This document shows, piece by piece, positions 1-6,296 of a DNA stretch of 12,257 nt. The stretch covers positions 1 through 12,257 of the forward strand of contig JBEKIM010000191.1 of assembly GCA_050011755.1 (NCBI GenBank). The letters run 5' to 3'. Within the stretch, counting starts at the first letter, position 1, and every line of letters starts with the position of its first letter. This DNA is from Bog-159 sp050011755 (GTDB taxonomy: Bacteria > Acidobacteriota > Terriglobia > Bryobacterales > Bryobacteraceae). The notes under the pieces were generated by a model. It made no database searches. It was given only the letters and a program-made list of their open reading frames with translations, and was not told the origin of the DNA. The position numbers and the translations under genes were made by a program.

Positions 1-255
1 CGTAACGTTGCCGAGGCTCACGGTAGCTTGTTGGTAGTCTCGCAGTTTACTCTCTACGGCGATTGCCGTAAAGGCCGCCGGCCAAGCTTCGACTTAGCCG
101 CCAGCCCTCAGGATGCCGCCGGGCTTTACGAGTATTTCGTCAAGGCGGCCCGCCTGGGCGCTGTTCCCGTAGAAACCGGAGTCTTTCAGGCGTCCATGCA
201 GGTTTACCTGGTCAACGATGGCCCGGTTACCCTCATCTGCGACTCGCCGGCGTAG
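1..255 (+). CDS. dtd: D-aminoacyl-tRNA deacylase (D-Tyr-tRNA deacylase), 3' part
   Basis: The last 84 sense codons of dtd are present; the reading frame is open from base 1, so the start lies outside the window. The enzyme removes D-amino acids (and glycine from mischarged tRNA-Ala) from tRNA in the cytosol. Two family signatures are visible: S-Q-F-T-L at 40-54, which holds the conserved active-site segment, and N-x-G-P-V-T at 214-231, which contains the Gly-cisPro pair used for chiral proofreading. Between them comes the usual G-x-R-K-G-R-R-P-S-F stretch. The family is normally about 145-150 residues, so roughly 60-65 N-terminal residues are missing. The stop codon (TAG) lies only 6 bp from the convergent stop of the next gene, and no terminator hairpin separates them. 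Confidence 0.95.
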   Translation, partial: RNVAEAHGSLLVVSQFTLYGDCRKGRRPSFDLAASPQDAAGLYEYFVKAARLGAVPVETGVFQASMQVYLVNDGPVTLICDSPA

Positions 256-261
256 CCAGGC

Positions 262-1539
262 CTATCGCGCCAGATACTCCTCGTAGAGACGATGGTGTTT
301 GTTCTCCAGATCTACGGATGTGCCCTTGATATACACCTGCTTGATCTGTGTGCGCGTTTCAAGCGGGTCCCCATCGGTAACAATTAAGTCCGCCCACTTG
401 CCTTTTTCGATGGATCCCAACTCATCGCCCACCCCCCAGATTTGAGCCGGATAAAGTGTAACCGCTTTCAAGGCTTCCTCGTAAGGCAATCCGAAACCCA
501 CCGCCGCGGCCGCTTCATACGGCAGATTGCGGGGATTATCTTCCGCGCCCGGTCCGAAGCTGGCGAAAGCGATCTTGACTCCCGACTTCGATAACTCGCC
601 CGGAATGCTGAACGGCTTGTCATAGGGATCGTCTTCTTCGTCCGGCAGACGCAGCGTGGGCGGCAGGACCACGGGGATGTTATGCGCCTTCAGTTCGGCT
701 GCGACCTTCCAGGCTTCCACACCCCGTTCGAGGATCATGTGGATCTTCTGCTTATCCGCGAACGCGATGGCCTCCTGAATGGTTTTTTCTTTCTCCGCGC
801 GGATCAACATGGGAAGCTTGCCATCCAGGACTGGAATCATTGCCTCCAGTTTCAGGTCGGTCTTGAAGTCCGAAGCCCCGGCGGACTTAGCCTGCCGGTA
901 GCGCCGCGCGGACTCCATGAAGTCGTTCAGCTCGCGCAACTGCTCTTCGTATCTCTTTTTCGCGTCTGTATAAGCCGAAGCGCGGGCAGGCGCTTCGGAA
1001 TCGCCAAAACGATTCGGCATCCGGATATGCGGAAACTCCATGCGCATCGCCGCAGGCGCGCGCACCGCCATATCCTCGATGGTCCAGCCATTCAGGTGCA
1101 TCAGCACGCTCTGTCCCGCCACGATTCCGCCGCCCGGGCTGGTAATCACGCTGGTAATGCCGTTGGCGCGGGTGACCGGAATATGTTCGCTTGCTGGATT
1201 CACCGCGGCAGCCGCGCGTAACTGCGGCTTGAACAGGCCCAAATCGGTGATATCGCTCATCTCCCGCACGGCTTCGATCTCGGTCAGCCCGATCTCGGTA
1301 GCCGAGTCGATCATACCGGGATAGATGTGCAAACCCTTCAGTTCGATGACGCGCGCGCCCTTGGGCACAGCGATGTGTGCGCCCACTTCCGCGATCTTAC
1401 CGTCCCGCACCAGCACGGCTCCATCCGCAATGTCGGGACCGGACACCGGATGCACCGTGGCGCCCCGTAGCAGGATGGTCTCGGGCCCGGCGGCGCGCAG
1501 AGAAACCAATGTCAGCAAAACAGCCAGACAGGTTTTCAT
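262..1539 (-). CDS. Exported amidohydrolase-like protein lacking the metal site (third gene of trio)
   Basis: A 425-residue protein of the imidazolonepropionase-like amidohydrolase superfamily, with a signal peptide at about residues 1-18. The fold is recognisable from the N-terminal beta-sandwich (V-R-D-G-K-I at 44-49), P-G-M-I-D at 74-78 and the C-terminal G-S-I-E-K-G-K-W-A-D-L at 375-385. The metal ligands are not there: where the middle paralog has His-x-His after P-G-x-I-D, this one has Ala80-Thr-Glu82. The HAH position is L-I-R (245-247), the beta-6 His becomes Arg272, the lysine becomes Arg166, and the final Asp falls in a Gly-rich stretch (F-G-P-G, 328-331). It is therefore probably a pseudoenzyme or has changed chemistry. 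It is the last gene of the operon; its ATG overlaps the previous TGA (ATGA, 1536-1539), and a GGGAGG ribosome site lies 7 bases upstream. Substrate unknown. Confidence 0.85.
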   Translation of the reverse strand: MKTCLAVLLTLVSLRAAGPETILLRGATVHPVSGPDIADGAVLVRDGKIAEVGAHIAVPKGARVIELKGLHIYPGMIDSATEIGLTEIEAVREMSDITDLGLFKPQLRAAAAVNPASEHIPVTRANGITSVITSPGGGIVAGQSVLMHLNGWTIEDMAVRAPAAMRMEFPHIRMPNRFGDSEAPARASAYTDAKKRYEEQLRELNDFMESARRYRQAKSAGASDFKTDLKLEAMIPVLDGKLPMLIRAEKEKTIQEAIAFADKQKIHMILERGVEAWKVAAELKAHNIPVVLPPTLRLPDEEDDPYDKPFSIPGELSKSGVKIAFASFGPGAEDNPRNLPYEAAAAVGFGLPYEEALKAVTLYPAQIWGVGDELGSIEKGKWADLIVTDGDPLETRTQIKQVYIKGTSVDLENKHHRLYEEYLAR

Positions 1540-2912
1540 CGATCGCCTCCCGGTTCTTCGCTCTTTTTATCGTCGGTTGCTTCCGGTTTCTTGCGATCCT
1601 TCTTCTCCAGCGCCTTCTGCTTGTCGATCAATGCCTTCTTGCGCAACTCCCGGCCGGGCCGCTCTTCCAGGTCCTTCCGCCGGTCGAAATAGAGTTCGCC
1701 GTCGATGAATACCTTCTCCACTTTGGCGTAATTGGATAGCGGATGTTTGTCGAAAATCGTGATGTCGGCATCCTTGCCGGGCTCGATGGACCCCACGCGG
1801 TTCTCGATGCCCAGTTGTTTGGCCGGATTGATGGTCACCAGCGAGAGGGCTTCCGTCTCGTTGAGGCCGCCGTACTTCATGGCTTTGGCCGCTTCCGTAT
1901 TCAGGTGCCGCATCAATTCGGCGGAATCGGAATTCACCGAAACCAGCACGCCCTTACGCACCAGCAGCGCGGCATTGTAAGGAATGGCGTCGAAAGCCTC
2001 GGCCTTATAAGCCCACCAGTCGCTAAAGGTGGAGGCGCCGGCGCCGTGCGCGGCGATCTCGTTGGCCACCTTGTATCCTTCGAGTACGTGTTGCAGTGTG
2101 CGGATTTTGAATCCGTAATCGTCCGCCACCCGTAGTAACATCAGGATTTCATCGGCGCGATAACAATGCGCGTGCACGTAGCGCTTGCCTTCCAGAACTT
2201 CGACTAGGGGCTCCAGTTTTAAGTCGCGGCGCGGGGGGATGGCCTGCTCATGGCGGTCCAGCTTGGCCTGGTAATCGCGCCATTCCTTCTGATAGGCGCG
2301 CGCCTGGTTGAAAGCCTCCCGAATGACATCCTCCACACCCATGCGAGTGGCTGGATAGCGCAGGCCCGGAGAGCCTCCAAAGCCGCCCCCGGCATTTCCG
2401 GAGCGCTTGGGGTTCTCTCCCAACGCGAACTTGATCCCGGGCATGGCGCCTTCGAAGATCAGGCCCTGGGCATCCTTGCCCCAGCGCATCTTCATCACCT
2501 GGCACTTACCCCCGATTGGATTGGCGCTGCCGTGCAGGATATTGGCCGTGGTCACGCCGCCTGCCAGCGCGCGATAGATATCCGGGTCGTCCGGGTTAAT
2601 GACGTCTTCGATGCCCACCATCGATGACACCGCCACCGCGCCTTCGTTAATGCTATCGGCCGCGATGTGCGAGTGACAGTCGATAATGCCGGGCATCACG
2701 TATTGGCCGGCGGCCTCTATAACCCGCGCGCCATCGGGTACCAGCACCTTTTCGCCGGCCTCCACGATCTTACCGTCGCGAATCAGGACGGAGCCTTGAA
2801 AAGTTCCCTTCGTGACCGTCAGGACCGTGGCGTTGCGGATGATAATCGTCTGGCCCGCCGCCAGTAGCGACGCCGGCAGCATCGCCAACAGGGAAAGCGC
2901 GAAGCGTTTCAT
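1536..2912 (-). CDS. Exported metal-dependent amidohydrolase, imidazolonepropionase-like (second gene of trio)
   Basis: A 458-residue amidohydrolase-superfamily enzyme and the only one of the trio with an intact-looking metal centre. Visible ligands are H80 and H82 (in P-G-I-I-D-C-H-S-H), a candidate bridging lysine K161 (G-I-K-F-A-L-G-E-N-P-K-R), H247/H249 (V-H-A-H), H275 (L-Q-H) and D329 (V-N-S-D-S). The C-terminal sandwich signature G-S-I-E-P-G-K-D-A-D is at 374-383. Residues 1-19 form a signal peptide, so the enzyme should act in the periplasm. A Lys/Glu-rich tail (about 411-458) extends past the fold and could be an interaction segment. It is likely a hydrolase of a cyclic amide, a dipeptide or a similar C-N bond; the substrate cannot be read from the sequence. 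It overlaps the upstream gene by ATGA (2909-2912) and has a strong GGGAGGTG ribosome site. Confidence 0.9.
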   Translation of the reverse strand: MKRFALSLLAMLPASLLAAGQTIIIRNATVLTVTKGTFQGSVLIRDGKIVEAGEKVLVPDGARVIEAAGQYVMPGIIDCHSHIAADSINEGAVAVSSMVGIEDVINPDDPDIYRALAGGVTTANILHGSANPIGGKCQVMKMRWGKDAQGLIFEGAMPGIKFALGENPKRSGNAGGGFGGSPGLRYPATRMGVEDVIREAFNQARAYQKEWRDYQAKLDRHEQAIPPRRDLKLEPLVEVLEGKRYVHAHCYRADEILMLLRVADDYGFKIRTLQHVLEGYKVANEIAAHGAGASTFSDWWAYKAEAFDAIPYNAALLVRKGVLVSVNSDSAELMRHLNTEAAKAMKYGGLNETEALSLVTINPAKQLGIENRVGSIEPGKDADITIFDKHPLSNYAKVEKVFIDGELYFDRRKDLEERPGRELRKKALIDKQKALEKKDRKKPEATDDKKSEEPGGDR

Positions 2913-4252
2913 TCTACACCTCCCGGCGCGCCGCGTCCGGCCCTCTCGCCGGGGGGCGGCCCGCTCTCCGGAACGGGCTCATACTTTATGCCGTCGATAA
3001 ATATGGACTCGATCTTGGCCTTCTCGTCGAACAGGCTGCCCTTCACCACCAGTAGATTGGCGATCTTACCCGGCTCGATCGAGCCTACGCGGTCGGCCAC
3101 GCCGTAGATCTCCGCGGCGCTCAGTGTCAGCGCGCGTACCGCGGCCGCTTCGGTCAGCCCTGCGTCCACCGCGCGCTTCAGCGCTTTCCTGACATCTTTG
3201 GCCGCCGTACCGCCGGAGTAGAACGCGAAATGCGCGCCCGCTTTCTCGAGAGCCGCCGGCGAGGAAGGCGCGCGATCCCGCAATTCCAAAGTGCGGTAGC
3301 TCTCCTCCTGGTCCGGATCGCCGTCTTTGGGCTTCTCGGGCCACTTCAAGCTAACCAGCAGCGGCACGCCCGATTTCGCCACGCGGTCGGCGATCTTGTA
3401 CGCCTCGTGGCCGCCATACAATACGGCCGGGCGTTTCAATTCCGCTGCGAAGCGGATCATGCGGTCGAGTTGCTTGGCATCTTCGGCGGGCAGCAACAGG
3501 CGCGGCGACTCCAGCAGGCCCTCCACCGCGCGATCGTAATTCGGGCGCTTTTGGCCCGCGGGATGGCTGGCATAGGCCTGCAACTCAAGCTTGTAGTGAT
3601 CGGCGTCGAAGGAAACCTGGCGGATGTAGGCGATCACGCCCATCAGGGAGCCGGGATATGTGCCGAAACCGTGAGTGGTTAAGGTAACGTATTGGCCCGC
3701 CGGCGAAACCACCACCATGCGGCCCTGCTTCTCGCCGGAGAGATTCAGAAACGCGCCTTCACCCGCGAAGATTCCGGTGGCCGGGAAAGTGACCACGGAA
3801 GAGAAGCCCGCGCTGCGAGTTTCTTCGATGCGCTTGTCTGCGGGATTGAGGAGATCGGCCGCGCGTACCCACGTGGTCGTGAAGGGACGAAACTCCGGGC
3901 CCTGTTCAAGCGGCATGGCCGGTTCGTTGCCGCCGAACCTCGCCGTGGCAGGTGCTTCCGCGCGGGGTGCGGCTGGCTGTGCCGGCGTTTCGGGCAGGCC
4001 GACCGTGCTCAGGGCGTCGATCAGGCCAGGATAAACGGTGACTCCCTGGGCATCCACCACCCAGGCGTCTTTTGGTAAGTCGACGTGTTCGCCGACGGCC
4101 TCGATCAGGCCGTTGCGCAGCAGCACGGTGCCCTTTTCGAGCACTGGGCCGCTAACGGTAACGATGCGGGCGCCGCGAAGCGCGATGGGGCCGGGCGCTT
4201 GGGCTAAAGCTAAAGATGCCGCGGCCAGCAGTATCGGCGTGACGTGTTTCAT
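2909..4252 (-). CDS. Exported amidohydrolase-like protein lacking the metal site (first gene of trio)
   Basis: A 447-residue paralog of the two downstream proteins, with a signal peptide ending near A-L-A-Q-A (14-18). It has P-G-L-I-D (75-79), E-A-Y-K-I-A-D (283-289) and G-S-I-E-P-G-K (390-396), which align well with the middle paralog. The ligands are absent: His-x-His is replaced by Leu81-Ser-Thr83, the HAH pair by Leu254/Ala256, the beta-6 His by Gly280 and the catalytic Asp by Gly347 (F-Y-S-G-G). A Pro/Ala-rich insertion (about 88-118) follows the lost His motif, and the C-terminus is Pro/Gly-rich. Probably a non-catalytic subunit or binding protein. It starts the trio at an ATG with only a weak AAAGAG ribosome site, 69 bp after the stop of the upstream same-strand gene, so read-through from that gene is possible. 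Confidence 0.85.
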   Translation of the reverse strand: MKHVTPILLAAASLALAQAPGPIALRGARIVTVSGPVLEKGTVLLRNGLIEAVGEHVDLPKDAWVVDAQGVTVYPGLIDALSTVGLPETPAQPAAPRAEAPATARFGGNEPAMPLEQGPEFRPFTTTWVRAADLLNPADKRIEETRSAGFSSVVTFPATGIFAGEGAFLNLSGEKQGRMVVVSPAGQYVTLTTHGFGTYPGSLMGVIAYIRQVSFDADHYKLELQAYASHPAGQKRPNYDRAVEGLLESPRLLLPAEDAKQLDRMIRFAAELKRPAVLYGGHEAYKIADRVAKSGVPLLVSLKWPEKPKDGDPDQEESYRTLELRDRAPSSPAALEKAGAHFAFYSGGTAAKDVRKALKRAVDAGLTEAAAVRALTLSAAEIYGVADRVGSIEPGKIANLLVVKGSLFDEKAKIESIFIDGIKYEPVPESGPPPGERAGRGAPGGVE

Positions 4253-4254
4253 GA

Positions 4255-4270
4255 CTCTTTAGATAAAGAG
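4255..4270 (-). promoter_or_regulatory. Small hairpin covering the ribosome site of the amidohydrolase operon
   Basis: On the minus strand the sequence reads CTCTTT, a four-base loop ATCT, then AAAGAG, ending two bases before the ATG at 4252. The 3' arm is the only Shine-Dalgarno-like element of this gene, so folding would hide it. The stem is just six mostly A-U pairs and would be marginal in a cell. The sequence is plain; a regulatory role is a guess. Confidence 0.25.
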
Positions 4271-4275
4271 GCATG

Positions 4276-4305
4276 ATAGTACATCTTGCAGCCCGGTGGT
4301 GAAAA
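4276..4305 (-). promoter_or_regulatory. Weak sigma70-like promoter candidate before the amidohydrolase trio
   Basis: Read on the minus strand, TTTTCA and TACTAT (each four of six consensus bases) are separated by 18 bases in the short gap before the operon. The match is poor, and high-GC acidobacterial promoters are not well predicted this way. It is listed only because this gap is the sole non-coding space ahead of the trio. Confidence 0.18.
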
Positions 4306-4321
4306 AATAGAAACGTCCAGC

Positions 4322-5620
4322 TCATTGCGTAGCGGGATACCGCACCACGGTGAAATTGCGCAGCGTCACCGTATCGGTGGTAGCAGCCGCCATATTCCCC
4401 TGGAAATCCAGCACGATGGGGTACGCCAACGAGTCGTAGGCATTGAATACGCCGTTAGCCATTCCCAGCACTGTGCCCCAGCTCTGAAACGACAACTGGC
4501 AGGCGGACGTGCTGGCCCCAGCCTCTGCCCATCCGGAGACGAACGCGTCGCTCACCGCCCCATTGCGTTTCAGCAGCAGTGTATCTCCCCAATTAACCGC
4601 GAACGTGAAGCCGGTCAGCGACCCTTCGTGCGAATAATCGAAGTCCAACTTCACCCGATCGCCCGGCTGCAGCGTGCCGGCTGGAATGGTGCAAGTGCCC
4701 AATCCCGAAAGCGACGTAGAAGAGGTCGACCCGCCCATACCGGCGCACAAAATCTGTGGCGCGGCCGGCCCCTGTGTATTCCCGCTCGGGGTCACCCGGT
4801 AAGACGCCAACAGAGTATCGCCGCCCTGGGGAGTGGACGCCGTCAGGAACTGAATGCTGTTGCCCGAAAGATTGTAATCCAGGCCCGGCTTCTGCAGCAC
4901 GCCGTTCCGGTAAAGCGCCAGGCTGGAAGTGGGTATGGGTACCGCGCTCAGGGTGAAAGACCCATTAGCGCCGTTCATCGGGCCCGCAGGTACTTCCGCA
5001 TCGGTGAAGTTCGGCCCGGCCGTGCCCGCGCCCGCCGTCCCGCAGGGCCCAGACGAGCCGTCCACATGCACGCAATCCGAGACATCGCCGGCAATTCCCT
5101 CCAGCAGGCCCATCGCATCGATCACGGCCACGCGTCCCGTGGCATACGCGGATCCCCCCAGCGGACGAACGGCGAGATCCGCCAATAGCCCGATTACACC
5201 CGACTCCGCGATAGGCGTGGTTCCGGTGATCAGCGGCGAAGCGCCCGCACCCGTCGACATCAGCACGGCTTGCACGCGCAGCGGTACCGTGCTCGGCGGA
5301 ACGGCCCAGGTCTGGGTGAACTGGTCGTTGCCGGCGCTGGTGAACGTCACCGCATAGTATCCCGCCGGCGTCGCATTGGTGGTGGGCACAAGCTGTACCA
5401 TCAGGCCGCCCGCCGTGATATTTACGGTCACCGATTGCGTGGCGATCTGCGACGTGTCCCCGGCTACAAAAGGCGTCCACTTGATCACCGCAAATCCGTT
5501 GTAAGGAGTGCCGTCGGCATTATAGACCACGTCCTGGATGGTCGTCACGATGGGGCCGGCCAAAAGCGGAATCGCCCACCAGGCGGTCAATGCGGCGCAT
5601 ACAATTCTCTTAACAGCCAT
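4322..5620 (-). CDS. Secreted modular protein with tail-fibre-like repeat, function unknown
   Basis: A 432-residue protein with a signal peptide (about 1-21, ending L-L-A-G). Residues 23-120 form a beta-rich module with no known ligand. A Gly/Ala/Pro linker at 183-215 contains V-D-G-S-S-G-P-C-G. Residues 218-276 hold the pattern N-G-S-F-T-L then S-L-A-L-Y-R-N-G-V-L-Q and D-Y-N-L-S-G-N-S-I, ending G-D-T-L-L-A-S-Y-R; this hydrophobic beta repeat is common in phage tail-fibre and receptor-binding proteins. The C-terminal 145 residues (C-T-I-P-A-G-T-L-Q-P-G-D-R-V at 310-323) look like a jelly-roll or head domain. No other phage genes are nearby, so a cell-surface or secreted adhesin-like protein is more likely than a virion part. 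Start chosen: ATG with GAGG seven bases upstream, right after a leader terminator structure. Confidence 0.75.
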   Translation of the reverse strand: MAVKRIVCAALTAWWAIPLLAGPIVTTIQDVVYNADGTPYNGFAVIKWTPFVAGDTSQIATQSVTVNITAGGLMVQLVPTTNATPAGYYAVTFTSAGNDQFTQTWAVPPSTVPLRVQAVLMSTGAGASPLITGTTPIAESGVIGLLADLAVRPLGGSAYATGRVAVIDAMGLLEGIAGDVSDCVHVDGSSGPCGTAGAGTAGPNFTDAEVPAGPMNGANGSFTLSAVPIPTSSLALYRNGVLQKPGLDYNLSGNSIQFLTASTPQGGDTLLASYRVTPSGNTQGPAAPQILCAGMGGSTSSTSLSGLGTCTIPAGTLQPGDRVKLDFDYSHEGSLTGFTFAVNWGDTLLLKRNGAVSDAFVSGWAEAGASTSACQLSFQSWGTVLGMANGVFNAYDSLAYPIVLDFQGNMAAATTDTVTLRNFTVVRYPATQ

Positions 5621-5635
5621 GCTTACCTCGTCACG

Positions 5636-5668
5636 AAAAAAAACCCCGGGCCCATCGAGAGCCCGGGG
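5636..5668 (-). terminator. Intrinsic terminator in the 5' leader of the tail-fibre-like gene (possible attenuator)
   Basis: On the minus strand GCCCGGGG-type arms form a perfect 8-bp G/C stem (5661-5668 with 5644-5651) around a 9-base loop, followed at once by eight T residues (5643-5636). This is a textbook Rho-independent terminator. It ends only 15 bases before the ATG at 5620, on the same strand. No minus-strand gene lies directly upstream to need termination, because the neighbour is divergent. It should therefore stop transcripts entering this gene unless relieved. An upstream segment (5730-5737, GGCCCGGC on the minus strand) could pair with the 5' arm as a short antiterminator; that part is speculative. 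Confidence 0.7.
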
Positions 5669-5760
5669 GAAAGGGTCCCACGCAAACTTCTGACGCCTTC
5701 AGTGTAACCTCCGCCCTCCGGGGCGTCCGCCGGGCCGAACAGCCATCCCCTGCGCTAAGT

Positions 5761-5766
5761 TATACT
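5761..5766 (+). promoter_or_regulatory. Candidate -10 element for the RidA/HDAC pair
   Basis: TATACT matches five of six consensus -10 bases and lies 57 bases before the chosen ATG. It would place the transcript start near 5773. No convincing -35 hexamer was found 16-18 bases upstream, so the assignment is tentative. Confidence 0.3.
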
Positions 5767-5774
5767 CAACGCAG

Positions 5775-5795
5775 ATCTTGCGAAAACCGCAAGGT
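5775..5795 (+). promoter_or_regulatory. 5'-leader stem-loop of the RidA-family gene
   Basis: ATCTTGCG and CGCAAGGT pair (one G-U) around a five-base loop, AAAAC. If the -10 at 5761 is real, the stem sits at the extreme 5' end of the mRNA, where such stems often protect against decay. The following bases are only partly T-rich, so it is not a convincing terminator. Confidence 0.3.
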
Positions 5796-5822
5796 TATTT
5801 CTCGACTTGTGACTGGAGGCGT

Positions 5823-6269
5823 ATGAGCAACTCGAACCGGCGGGCATTCATTCGTGGAGGAGCGCTGGCGGCCGCCGCGGGCGGTACCGTCAAGGCGCAG
5901 TCCGGACCGCAGAAAAAGGTCCATTATATGGGCGAGAAGCCCAAGACCACCCCGCTGTTCAGCAGCGCGGTTTCCTATGGCAATTTGCTCTTCATCGCCG
6001 GACAGGGCGCGCATTTCTCCGGCGATATCAAGGCGCACACCAAGCATGTGCTGGATGAGATTCAGAAGCTGTTGGAAAACGCCGGCTCCTCCATGGATAA
6101 GGTGCTGAAATGCAGCGTATTCCTCAACGACCTGAAGGATTACAAAGAAATGAACGAAGTGTTCCTGGGCCGTTTCGGAGAGAATCCGCCGGTGCGCACC
6201 ACCATCGCCGCCGCCGGCGGCATTCCCGGCGACTCGCTAGTGGAAATCGACGTCATCGCCTACATCTGA
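5823..6269 (+). CDS. Tat-signal RidA-family (YjgF/Rid) protein
   Basis: A 148-residue protein. The ATG at 5823 is preferred over a TTG 45 bases upstream because GGAGG lies three bases before it and because it begins a clean twin-arginine leader: N-R-R-A-F-I-R (5-11), then an Ala-rich stretch to about residue 25. The rest is a complete RidA domain: F-I-A-G-Q (57-61), the N-E-V-F helix (111-114), and P-V-R-T-T with R125 plus V-E-I-D with E141. These match the arginine and glutamate of archetypal RidA, which deaminates reactive 2-aminoacrylate-type enamines/imines. The catalytic residues are thus kept. Tat export implies a periplasmic or membrane-anchored role, which is not the standard cytosolic one, so the substrate may differ. 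It precedes a deacetylase-fold gene by 27 bp and is probably cotranscribed with it. Confidence 0.87.
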   Translation: MSNSNRRAFIRGGALAAAAGGTVKAQSGPQKKVHYMGEKPKTTPLFSSAVSYGNLLFIAGQGAHFSGDIKAHTKHVLDEIQKLLENAGSSMDKVLKCSVFLNDLKDYKEMNEVFLGRFGENPPVRTTIAAAGGIPGDSLVEIDVIAYI

Positions 6270-6296
6270 CGCCCACCGCGAAAGCCGCGCCATTCT

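Noticed and set aside
682..1221. A 179-codon plus-strand open frame inside the third amidohydrolase gene
   Set aside because: His/Arg-rich shadow of the minus-strand coding frame with no start signal.
262..4252. The trio as a recent tandem duplication with one gene decaying
   Set aside because: The copies are very divergent, all frames are intact, signal peptides and strong ribosome sites are kept, so decay is unlikely.
4286..5188. A 300-codon plus-strand open frame opposite the tail-fibre-like gene
   Set aside because: It is Arg/Pro-rich with no domain pattern, lacks a signal or ribosome site, and overlaps a gene with a clear leader and modular beta repeats.
5778..5822. A TTG start extending the RidA protein by 15 residues
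   Set aside because: No ribosome site, it overlaps the leader stem, and the GGAGG at 5815-5819 serves the downstream ATG and its twin-arginine leader.
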